64,000 nt of DNA from Serripes groenlandicus. Its lineage: Eukaryota; Mollusca; Bivalvia; Cardiida; Cardiidae. Below are positions 55,160 to 64,000 of the stretch, one piece after another (position 1 is the first letter of the stretch; each line of letters opens with the position of its first letter). Made by a program: the position numbers and the translations under genes. The DNA lies in assembly GCA_031761405.1 (NCBI GenBank), contig JASEVX010000012.1:19902871-19966870 (forward strand), written 5' to 3'. The notes beneath the pieces are model-generated. The model saw only the letters and a list, made by a program, of their open reading frames with translations, ran no database searches and was not told where the DNA came from.

Positions 55160-56862
55160 AGACTTGCGCATGCGCAGAGGCTGCCATAGTCATAGTGAGT
55201 TTGAAGTCACGTGATGTATATGCCCTTCACCACCAACAATTAAGTGCAATGTTTGGTTTGACTAATTTACGAATGCTCACAAAAGCAAACATAGAGTAAC
55301 GAAAAAAAATCCGATTATTCAAGCTTATAATAGAAAATAACAAGTCTTGTAAGTGTAAATATCATATTTAAAGTGTACACAATTATTTAGATATCACTAC
55401 GCCAATATAGCACTGCACCGCGCAATTACCCTTTGTAAATTGTAACCCTTTTTTCCCTCTCGGCAGAGATGTAAACATCCACTCGCCCGCTAGCATAAGC
55501 GAGTGGAATGAAGGATCGGCTAGTACGAAAGTCTAGGCGCTAGTCCATACATATTCGTTCATGTCCTTATTCATAAAGATAGTATGCATTGCTAAGCCTT
55601 TTCTTTCTCTTTCTCTCAGTCCATCTATTCCTTCGACAACGATGACTTTTGCATTTTGGATAGGTGCTTTCGACAAGGTCCGCGTCTAAAGAAACAAATT
55701 TCATCAAATGATTTGAGCGCTTTAAATCACTTGTTTATAAAGCGTTTAGAATACTTTGATTATAATAGGCAGAACGAATAACGAATAAATCTTGCAAGAA
55801 ATCGATCATTTCTTTCGGCCAAAATCAGGTAAATGACCCGCGGATATTGGTTGTTACAACATAACTGATTCATCCTTTTATTCTAAATTTGTATTACACA
55901 GTTCAAAATTAGATTTTGACAGTTTGTTCGTTATGATTTTGACGCGATTCAAGATTTTGACGCGATTATTTCGTTCATAGAGTTGATTACTAACAGATGA
56001 CTAAGTTGATGATGGAAAGAACATTAACAAGTTAAGTTAAGCTAAAACATGCACAGGCAGGCGAGTGTTTCATTAGGATAAGTGCAACACTCAATTCCCA
56101 ATCCTGCTTGCCCTTTAAAAAATCACAACCCACCCCACAATAAAAAACTCTGCAGCAGACGAATTAAAAAAAATCTGAGCAAAGATACAGAAAATCACAT
56201 TTATTGGAAGTGTAATCATTGAATATAGTTGAAAACATTGTTGCAAAAGGAGAAAGCTTGTTATGAGCAATTTCTTCTTCTGCATCAATGTTTTCAAAAG
56301 TCGTCGGCTGCAATTACGTATGCAAGTGGGAAAGGTTTAAATAAGAAACACTTTTTCAAATGATAGTCAGTTGGCTATTCTAGTATATAATGTCCGTCTT
56401 AAATAATAATGACAAAACTTTCAAAAAACAAGAAAAAGATTTTTTACAATTTAATTGAAAACATATTTAATCAAAGTTGGGAAAGTTGTCCCTTTCCGTG
56501 TTCTTTTTATGAGAGTTCAAATCACAAGCAAAACTTATGGGACAGAGTTGACAAATAACACATTGACACAATTTCAGATTTAGGCTTTGTTTCTGTCAAA
56601 CTGCTGAAGAAGACAACACTGAGACACACATTTTGATTAAAAGTTTATTTAAAAAAAGGAATAATTTTATTTATGATAAACAACATTACAATGATGGTGT
56701 AGAAAATACATGTCAACAATACATTTTTCAATTTGTACATTCATTGCACAGACCAAATCTTAGCAAGTTTGAAATTATGGACCTCTCAGCACATTTTTTT
56801 CTCAATTCATTACTTCTTGGCAGGATTTTACTGCTAAAATTGATGATTTTTTTTTTATTTTT
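55160..56862 (-). repeat. Large inverted repeat, right arm
   Basis: Reverse complement of 45872-49075 without the solo LTR. It contains the shared MITE at 56110-56345. A minus-strand frame (56115-56297) and a + frame (56633-56878) are not recognisable proteins. Confidence 0.9.
56110..56345. mobile_element. MITE of the CAGCAGACGAC family (right-arm copy)
   Basis: CTGCAGCAGACGAATTAAAA, GTTGAAAACATTGTTGCAAA, AATTTCTTCTTCTGCATCAA, CAAGTGGGAAAGGTTTAAAT. Inverted counterpart of 46376-46625. Confidence 0.8.
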
Positions 56863-58034
56863 GGCCGGATTGCTCTAGCAATTCCGGTCTATAGATTGGC
56901 GATGTCTGTCTCTCCGTCTGTCTGTTCGTCAACATTTTGTAAAATAAATATGCATATATGCACTTCTGTATCTCTTCTTAAACGATCGCAATTCTACCTT
57001 CAGTACTTCAGTACTTTGATTTACATATGAGTAACTACACAACCACAGATATTTTACATTTTTTAAACAGTGAAGGAATTTGGTAACTTTACTGATCCGC
57101 TGGTAAAAGTTCGGTAATCTGTAGCTCGTTAGTTTGAATCATTGCTTGGTCAACTCTCTTTTCGACGATAGACATGAAGTCTTTGTAACTGTTGTGATAC
57201 ACGTGTAACCCTTCAACAAGTGTGTCAATAGGTCTATGCATTAAAGTAGTCGGTTATGAGCGATGGCCGTTTGACTGGGTTATAATGTAAGACAGGCAAT
57301 ACACCTGTGCTAAGCTTTTTCCCCCTAGATAATCCTTTTTATCTTCGGTTATGTTGAGATTTAACCTTATTTGTATTTATTGATTATTGTCTAAATGTTT
57401 ATACGAAACATTTTGTCTAACACTATGTATTTATCTAACATCACCAACTCAACCCTTCCCTGATATAAATCACATTTTGGACCTCCATTTTGAAAACATT
57501 TAGTGAAAACAGTTCCACAATATTTAAATGAAATATACATGAAAATCCAACTCCTGGATTAACTTGCATATCTCCTGACTAATTTAGATCGGACAGTCGA
57601 ACTTTTATTCTGTACTAATTATATACCTGCAAGTCTAAGCAACACGAGTTCTTATAAGAATCGTATGATTAAATCAGCATCCAACCTGTTCTCATAATGC
57701 TACAGAAAAAAACATACATTACTCAAATATGTTACTTTTTTAACTCTTTTACAAATACAAACTGTTCTATTGGGTTTTGATGTTAGACAGACAAAAAAAA
57801 AAAAAAAAAAACGATAAGCATTCTTCCTACCTGGCTTTAATCTTTCGTGATGTACTAATTATTGACGTTAGAATCTTAACTTGAATTTGAAACATTTGTT
57901 ATAACTCTATGTTTTCACATTTTTGACGAAATGATAATTCATATTTTAGTGATGCAACATATTTCCATGTTACAAGTTTGTAGCATACAGTACTATATCA
58001 GCTTGACTGTTACTATTATGAAGATATAATATCA
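56863..58034 (+). other. Continuation of locus E 3' flank, no gene
   Basis: Blocks at 57040-57190, 57441-57490 and 57985-58030 match 5690-5810, 10358-10410 and 11100-11160 in order. A poly(A) run is at 57790-57811. No exon seen. Confidence 0.5.
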
Positions 58035-58235
58035 CGCCTCTGCAGCAGACGACTTTTGTAAACATTGTGGCAATAGGAGAAATTGCCCAAAACGAGCAAT
58101 TTCTCCATTTGCCACAATGTTTTCAACTTTTTGCATTAATTATACCTACATTTATAGAGATTTTCTGGTTTGTTGCCAGCATGCTTTCCTAGTCGTCTGG
58201 TGCAGATTTTCTGTATGTGGGAAAGGGTTAAAAAG
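58035..58235. mobile_element. MITE of the CAGCAGACGAC family, well preserved
   Basis: CTGCAGCAGACGACTTTTGT, AACATTGTGGCAATAGGAGA, AATTGCCCAAAACGAGCAATTT, CCATTTGCCACAATGTTTTC, and GTGGGAAAGGGTTAAA at the end. The centre is a near-perfect palindrome. Confidence 0.8.
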
Positions 58236-58284
58236 AACTATAAATGTATGTGATTATTTAGATTGTTACTAAACTTACTAAGTT

Positions 58285-58455
58285 TAATTCAATCCCGCAT
58301 ACACACATTCTGAAGCAGACGACTTTGAAAAGGAAAAAAATTGCACTTAAGGAGCTGTTCCTTTCTTGTTAAAATTAAGTCAATAATTGGTCATTCATTT
58401 GTAGAAAGTTTCAAAAAAATTGACTAAATGCTTTCGAAGTCGACTGCCGCGTGCA
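58285..58455. mobile_element. MITE remnant (CAGCAGACGAC family)
   Basis: ATCCCGCATACACACATTCTG, AAGCAGACGACTTTGAAAAG at the left; TTTCGAAGTCGACTGCCGCG at the right. Confidence 0.6.
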
Positions 58456-58494
58456 CACGAGAAGCGAATTGTTTGATCTGATTTCAATGGTTTG

Positions 58495-58715
58495 ATTGAT
58501 TGATATGGGCTTAACGCCGTTTTCAACAATTTTGCAGTCATATCACGGCGGCCAGTTCACCTACTCATACGTTTCCTAACTTTCTCACACCAGTAATTCA
58601 CACAACATTCTTTCCAAGCAACCGGTTGCTTTTCCACATAGACTGTAAGCCCACTGGAAAGACAAATGACTCTTGTCACAATGACTTTTGTCAAACGTCG
58701 GAAAGAATGTTGGCC
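58495..58715 (-). mobile_element. SINE, minus strand
   Basis: TTGATTGATTGATATGGGCT, TAACGCCGTTTTCAACAATT, ATCACGGCGGCCAGTTCACC, CACCAGTAATTCACACAACA and ACTTTTGTCAAACGTCGGAA. It has the same tail and body as 59345-59637; the head is cut off by the next copy. Confidence 0.7.
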
Positions 58716-58719
58716 GATT

Positions 58720-58965
58720 TTGTTTGTTTGTTTGTTTGGAGTTTAACGCCGCTTTCAACAGCTTTGGTCATATCACGGCGGTCAGTGCACCTACCCATGT
58801 TTTCCTGGCTTTCCCACACCAGTACTTACACAACATTCTTTCGAAGCCACTGACTACTTTCTTACATAGATCAGAGGTGAGAGGCAATGGAAAACATCGC
58901 CCGAAAGAATGTCGCGGCAACCGGGTATCGAACCCGTAATGTTGGCCGAGCCGAGATTCGAAGTC
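58720..58965 (-). mobile_element. SINE, minus strand, with partial tRNA-like head
   Basis: GTTTGTTTGTTTGGAGTTTA, ACGCCGCTTTCAACAGCTTT, ATCACGGCGGTCAGTGCACC, then GGGTATCGAACCCGTAATGT, a B box read on the minus strand. It abuts the previous copy head to tail. Confidence 0.7.
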
Positions 58966-59344
58966 AATGGAAATCCCCTGTAGGTTGTTTTAATTCACAT
59001 ACCATATATCATATTAATTGCATATATTATAAAACGTCATCAATAAACACAATAATATTTTTCTCATAAACAAAATAGTGTAGCTTATGACAAGATGGCA
59101 TATTTGATATACGACTGTGTAAATGACAAAATAAAAAAATAAACGTTTCTAAGATCTAAACAAAAACCAATGTTAAATTCATTGATTGGTTTGTATTTAA
59201 CGTCGCTTTCAACAACTGTTAAATTTCCATATAGACGAGTTTGCTTATTGCTGGAAGACGGATGACAGTAGTCATTAGTAGAACTAACGACCCATTGATA
59301 CATAGACCTCGTCGATACCGACTGTGCATACACGTCAATATATA
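58966..59344. other. Gene-free stretch
   Basis: Only a short SINE tail trace (AACGTCGCTTTCAACAACTG, about 59195) is recognised. Confidence 0.4.
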
Positions 59345-59637
59345 ATTGATTGATTGATTGAATGATTGATCGGGGTTTAACGCCGTTTTCAACACTTTTT
59401 CAGCCACATCACGACGGCCAGTTCACGTGTTCATATGTTTCCTGTTTTTTCACACAACATACTTTCCAAGAAACTTGCTGCTTTTCCCCCTTTGGTGAAA
59501 GACGAATCACGCTTGTCACAGTGACTTTTGTCAAACGTCGGGATTAATGTTGGCCGAGCTGGGATTCGAACTCACAACGACTGGATTGACAGCCCGCGTC
59601 GACACTGACTGAGTTACCGGGGCTCGGCCAGAATATA
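59345..59637 (-). mobile_element. SINE, minus strand, full length
   Basis: Minus strand: head CCCCGGTAACTCAGTCAGTG (A box) and GTGAGTTCGAATCCCAGCTC (B box) about 40 bp apart, a body with GACGTTTGACAAAAGTCACT, and the tail ...GTTGAAAACGGCGTTAAACC, then a TCAATCAATCA simple end. This is the clearest SINE in the window. Confidence 0.8.
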
Positions 59638-60039
59638 TAAGCGATGCTGTACGATAACCAACATTCTAGTATTTTCGGCCAGAGTATATCCAGATCAACT
59701 AGTGCATCCACGCAGCCCAATTTGGACTTACACAGTTGTTCGATGGTCAGTAAGCTTCAAAGAAACGTTTGTAGAGCAGTATCCATTTGGTGCTGAACTC
59801 CAGAATATAGATAGTATAGTTAAAGTTTTAAAACTGTTTAAAATTTGTTTTGAAAAATTGGGATTGTAATTTTGGATAATAATAATAATTTCACTTTCCA
59901 GTGCGATACACATCTAACTATTAATCGTTTATGCTTCATTTTTACTGGATAGATTATCCAGTAAGCCAAATGTTGTACAATGTTATGACTTTCAATTGAC
60001 ACATTTTCGACATTTACGGCAAAAAAAGTTTTGAACTAC
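59638..60039. other. Gene-free AT-rich stretch
   Basis: Nothing recognised; it may be the 3' part of the LINE at 60040-60384. Confidence 0.35.
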
Positions 60040-60384
60040 TCATACATGATGTGTAACATTAGCATATAATGATTTTACCATAGTAACAAATTTAGAACTT
60101 AATCTCGACGTTATAATATTTTGTATCAATAATTCTCTGTTTATAGTGTCAAAACATTTTTCATAATCAATAAAAGCAAAACACAATTGTTTATTATACG
60201 ACAGAATCTTTTGTATAATACAGTGCAGAATAAAAATACAATCAACGTACTTTTCGAATTGGCAATCATTTAAAACATCTTCGATTTCACAATACTTATT
60301 GAGTCTGTTCCAGAGACAAAGAGAGAATAATTTTGCAAGTGTACTTATAAGGGTAATTTCCCGATAATTTCCAGGATGATGCAT
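60040..60384 (-). pseudogene. LINE reverse-transcriptase fragment (fingers to palm A)
   Basis: Minus strand, open for about 114 codons: NYREITLISTLAKLFSLCLW, CEIEDVLNDCQFEKYVDCIF and CFAFIDYEKCFDTINRELLI. These are the NYR-x-I-x-LLS, Q-x-GF-like and AF-x-DYEKAFD motifs; palm motif A with its Asp is present, while YADD is absent. It ends just where the fragment at 45471-45797 would begin in a full protein. Confidence 0.85.
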
Positions 60385-60413
60385 TTGACCCTAAAGTTGT
60401 TTACTTGGCCATG

Positions 60414-60645
60414 CGTTTAACATTTACCACTTGCATATCTGAAACATACGACTTTTACTACAACTTGGCAAATTTATAAAAACAAATACTGTGAATGAAA
60501 GCATACCGAATTGAACATAATTGAAAACATAAGTTCAACAGATGAAATTGCTCGTTCTGCGCAATTTCCCCTTTTATCACAATATTTTCCAAATTAGTCT
60601 GCCTTAGATACATAAAAACGCTTCTGTATGAGGGAAAGGGATAAA
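60414..60645. mobile_element. MITE of the CAGCAGACGAC family
   Basis: AACATTTACCACTTGCATATC, ATACGACTTTTACTACAAC, then GAAATTGCTCGTTCTGCGCA with CAATTTCCCCTTTTATCACA and TGAGGGAAAGGGATAAA. Confidence 0.65.
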
Positions 60646-60781
60646 CAGAAAGATAAATGTATAATGCATAGATTGTGTTAAACTTACTGCTTTCGGGACA
60701 TTCTGATTATGTCTAGATGCGATCGCATAGTTTGATCTGGTTCCTGTTTTGTTCGCAACTAAGTGATAAAAAAGTCCATTC

Positions 60782-61022
60782 ACCGCCTCGATTGTGAAGT
60801 GATAGAGCGTCCGCTTGGGGTGCTTTAGGTTGCGGGTTCGACGTGGTATAAAATTGGTAGCAATGGCTGCCCTCCTTGGCGCTAGGCTTGCGTGGTTGGC
60901 ATTACGACTGACTGGCTGGTGTCATGATAAATGGATCAGTGGTACTGGTAACTAACCCGGGAAACGCCGTGATATAACTGAACAATTATTGTTGTAAGCG
61001 GCGTAAAGCACCAAACAATCAA
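60782..61022 (+). mobile_element. tRNA-derived SINE, plus strand, full length
   Basis: Head ACCGCCTCGATTGTGAAGTG, ATAGAGCGTCCGCTTGGGGT and GGTTGCGGGTTCGACGTGGT, body CCTCCTTGGCGCTAGGCTTG and GACTGGCTGGTGTCATGATA, and tail ACGCCGTGATATAACTGAAC, AAGCGGCGTAAAGCACCAAA. It serves as the reference copy for 9270, 14898, 21820 and 39880. Confidence 0.8.
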
Positions 61023-61071
61023 TAGAAGATTTCAAGACAATTCTGAATAACATATTCGAATGGATATGGAT

Positions 61072-61185
61072 TGATTGATTGGGGTTTAACGCCGTTTTTA
61101 ACAATTTCACAGTTATATCACGGCGTCCAGTTCACCTACTCATGCATTTCCTGATTTTCTCACACCAGTACTCCACACAACAGAT
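61072..61185 (-). mobile_element. SINE tail, minus strand
   Basis: GATTGGGGTTTAACGCCGTT, ATATCACGGCGTCCAGTTCA, TCACACCAGTACTCCACACA: the tail and part of the body of the 59345-59637 family. Confidence 0.65.
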
Positions 61186-61361
61186 TCGAATGGATAGAAA
61201 CACAGGTTGATATTTATTGATCCTTTCATAGATACGGTTGTTTTCTCCGATGGCACGACTTTTGAAGTGACAAATGTCCTACCTTTGGATCTTTTCGAGT
61301 TTTGTTACTGTCCAGCGAAATCTAAATCCACACTTATGAGCGGTGCACAGCGAAAAATACC

Positions 61362-61583
61362 CTTAACTATTTACCACTTGTAGACGCATTCTGACGCACC
61401 TGCAGCAGACGACTTTTGAAAACATTCTGACAAAAGGAAAAATTGCTCAAAACCAGCAATTTGACCTTTTGCCACAATGTTTTAAACTTTTTGCAATAAT
61501 TATACTTTCATTTATAGAGATTTTCAATCTTAGCGCATGATTTTTTTCAAAGTCGTCTGCTGCAAGTTTTTGGGAAAGGGTTA
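61362..61583. mobile_element. MITE of the CAGCAGACGAC family, well preserved
   Basis: AACTATTTACCACTTGTAGA, CTGCAGCAGACGACTTTTGA, AAAATTGCTCAAAACCAGCA with ATTTGACCTTTTGCCACAAT, and AGTCGTCTGCTGCAAG, GGGAAAGGGTTAAGG at the right. Confidence 0.8.
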
Positions 61584-61969
61584 AGGCTTTTGCGACAGTG
61601 TGCATCCGTGCAGTCTAATACGGAACCACATTGTTTGTGCAAATAAGCCAAGGAAGGTTTCAAGAAAACCATTGAAAAGAAGTTTATATTAAGATCCGTC
61701 AGCATGGATGTGCAGAGGCAAATATCTGTTTACGTGTGTAATTGTTACGCTAAGGTGTGTTTTCCTAGAGCACCGCTATAACGCTAAGTGGTTACCTTAG
61801 GTCCGTCTGCTGTAAAGCTATTTCTCCTTTTTCTTCAATCATTTCCAACGTTGTCGGCTGCAAGTCCGTTAAAAATCAACTGTAAAATGCAGGAAAAGGT
61901 ATATTCCTGAAAATGGGTCTACCACTTTCGGCCTTTACAATTGACACGCCCAGTCTGTTTACTGATACA

Positions 61970-63121
61970 TCAGTTTTCATATCTCAATAAAGACACTGCA
62001 GTTAAAATAATGGGAAAACAAGCATGTGTGTGCAAAGGTGCAACTGACTTACCATTCTCTGATATAGACAACTTGCAAACCCTTTTCAGCAGACGTCTTG
62101 ATAGCTCATTGCTGAAGCCATTCCACTCCATATCATCTTGCCCCTGGCTAAGGCTGTTGAGCCACTGTGTGTCTTTCTCTTGCGCATTCAATGAACTGGC
62201 TTGTTGAGCAAACACATCAGCAGCATAATCAATTCCGTTGGTATTGTCAGTAGGTATGGCATGATATATCACATTTTTAGATCCAGCGTAGTGTAGTTGC
62301 ATGGCCCTGCTATTACCAGCATTTTAGATTGTCTGGTTGTGAGACAAGAGTTTATGGCAATACTAATACAATGCTGATTGCTGCAATTCTTGATTATCCC
62401 AGCTGGGTGCACCTGAAATGATGTTGCCATGGCATGAGTCTCACCTCGACCATTTGGAGTTGATACCAACAAGTCAAAATTGGCATACCATCCAAATATG
62501 GGCCCAACTGTCCGGTTAGCCCCATCATCATATGAGGTGTTGCAGCACCATCCCTGACATGCGGAACAGCAATACCTCATCATATGACACAGTGTATCTA
62601 TGTTCATGTAAACTGTGAATGAGATCAGTGCAACCAAACTTGTGATGCAGTTTTAAACCCATCCCAAGTGTTGTTTGGTTACGTAGGTTGGTAATGGAAT
62701 ATTGCATGAATTATGATAGACTAAGTAATGTGTTTGTGACTTCACCATTTGCTATGATCTTTGATAAAAACCTACGAAGTGTAGCCGTAGTTTGTTGCTT
62801 TGTCTTTGCATGACTAAAATCATTAATATCATATTTTGTATTGTTGAATGGAATGCATGCGCCTCAGTTGGGATCTTTTTCACCAGCGCATTTTCGTTTT
62901 TCTCATTCACAACATCCACACAACATACTTAATAATGTTACATAATGCACATACTCACGGAATTCAACAATGGATAAACAGCTAAGTACTACCACATCAT
63001 CACCCAAATGCGTAACCAGCTTGGTAAACATTTGCTTTCGTGTCAACTGACCACCATAACCAACATATGTATCATATAATTCGATGGATGTCCAAGTACA
63101 TAGTTTTGTATTACTATGCAT
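61970..63121 (-). pseudogene. Decayed transposon-type protein gene, minus strand
   Basis: Coding traces in order on the minus strand: LCTWTSIELYDTYVGYGGQL-TRKQMFTKLVTHLGDD (63121-62903); NLRNQTTLGMGLKLHHKFGC and HSLHEHRYTVSYDEVLLFRM (about 62700-62560); VGPIFGWYANFDLLVSTPNG-RGETHAMATSFQ (about 62520-62410); LHYAGSKNVIYHAIPTDNTN and DTQWLNSLSQGQDDMEWNGF (62302-61970). The frame changes at least twice and stops intervene. I recall similar proteins as a repeated, transposon-like family in molluscs and cnidarians, but cannot name the superfamily from sequence alone. Not a working gene. Confidence 0.55.
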
Positions 63122-64000
63122 CTGATCAATAAGCGATTACATAGGTGACTCATCAATTTGTGAAGTCGGGTCTGTAAGTGTTGGGGGTTTTCTGACGGGA
63201 GTCCAAGATGGCATGCATTTTATAACGGGTCTCATCGCCAGGCTTCGCTACTGAGTATTCATTAATTAATGCTCTTGATTTCTTGAAGCAAGCTTAAATG
63301 TTTAGAGGATTTGCTGCAGAATGAGAGGAGGCACTTTTGACTAGCATTAGCCATTTCTAATCTCCAAAATAAAAAAGGAATCCAATGTTTGCTTAAGCCT
63401 TGTTTTCAATCTATATGCCAATCAAAATCGACCGTATCCTGGTCTTGAATGCAAAGGAATGACGTCAGAAAGTAATTCTCCGCTCAGAAACTAGATATTA
63501 AAAGATGTATTACGCATCATTCTGAAGTAAAGAGATAAAAAGTAAAATTTTCAAGATGGCTTCCGGTGGCCATCTTGGGTTTGACATGACGTTGACCGGC
63601 CGTTGACGAAATAACATCATAATTTGATTATACATACCCTAAAACCCATAAAAGCATGTTGATTCATTCTAATGCAAGTGGTTCAAAAGTTAAATTTCAA
63701 TATGGCATTTGGCAGCCATCTTAGATTTATGCAAATTACCAGATTTGCCCAAACTTGTCATTGCGGAAACAAAGTCGAACCCTATTTATTGGAAGAATTT
63801 AGTATTAATTCAAAACATCCAAAAAAACTCGAGCGTGAAAGATTAGTAAACAGATATATTGGTATATCAATATCTATTTTAACTATTTTGTTTTTACGTG
63901 ATTTGTGAATATTCCCCCTTTCAATGATCAAGTTATGTTTAAGAATTGAAAATATGTTTCTGAAATTGACTTGAAATGGTTTTTACCATTGACACATACG
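63122..64000. other. Stretch without recognised gene; AAGATGGC repeats
   Basis: No exon recognised. CAAGATGGC occurs at 63208 and 63553, with GGCCATCTTGGG just after the latter. A related segment lies at 63690-63730 (CAATATGGCATTTGGCAGCC, ATCTTAGATT). These look like two copies of one short dispersed repeat. Confidence 0.4.

Noticed and set aside
59566..59637. Possible tRNA gene at the SINE head
   Set aside because: It is continuous with a SINE body and tail found in several copies.

Overview
This is an AT-rich, intron-bearing, repeat-dense eukaryotic window. The kinds of repeat (a pearl-like element with a 161-bp tandem core, tRNA-derived SINEs ending in an ACGCCGTTTTCAACA tail, small MITEs, LINE fragments, a THAP-type fragment) suggest a mollusc, most likely a bivalve. 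That assignment is inference, not a database result. A run of exactly 200 N at 53676-53875 marks an assembly gap.

The main content is a tandem array, all on the + strand, of a small cadherin-like gene family. It is spread over at least five loci: A 1439-4496, B 9586-9752, C 16889-19249, D 23219-27974, E 43736-54108. Comparing copies gives one gene model of five coding exons. Exon 1 is a signal peptide, exons 2-3 form a first cadherin repeat, exons 3-5 a second, and exon 5 ends in a Cys/Ser-rich stem and a terminal hydrophobic tail that looks like a GPI-attachment signal. Intron phases are 1-2-1-1 wherever they can be read. The predicted precursor is about 240 residues. Locus A has intact exons 2-5 (exon 1 would lie left of the window). 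B is one exon with a lost tail. C and D carry disabling changes. E has an intact first exon and an almost complete last exon, with the gap and transposons in between.

The duplicated unit includes its flanks. Three loci share a TATA-like box and the same 5'UTR about 30 bp downstream, plus roughly 1 kb of 5' flank. The 3' flanks share several kilobases that contain their own recurring 40-bp core. Locus D also has a local 1.3-kb duplication of the exon 1-exon 2 cassette.

Between and inside the loci: 1-1150 LINE end and pearl-like element; 6-8 kb, 20-21 kb and 32-35 kb are related flank duplicons; 30.9-31.9 kb has a possible unrelated minus-strand gene; 33.4-34.0 kb is a 67-bp minisatellite; 40.0-41.5 kb is a near-perfect 750-bp tandem duplication; 44.2-44.7 and 49.5-50.1 kb are terminal-inverted-repeat elements with internal tandem repeats; 45.9-49.1 and 55.2-56.9 kb form a large inverted repeat whose left arm holds a 1284-bp solo LTR; 51-53.7 kb is simple-sequence DNA; 58-61 kb is SINE- and MITE-rich with a LINE fragment; 61.9-63.1 kb is a decayed transposon-type protein gene on the minus strand.

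Most short open frames elsewhere are chance frames in AT-rich DNA or are coded by microsatellites, and are left out.
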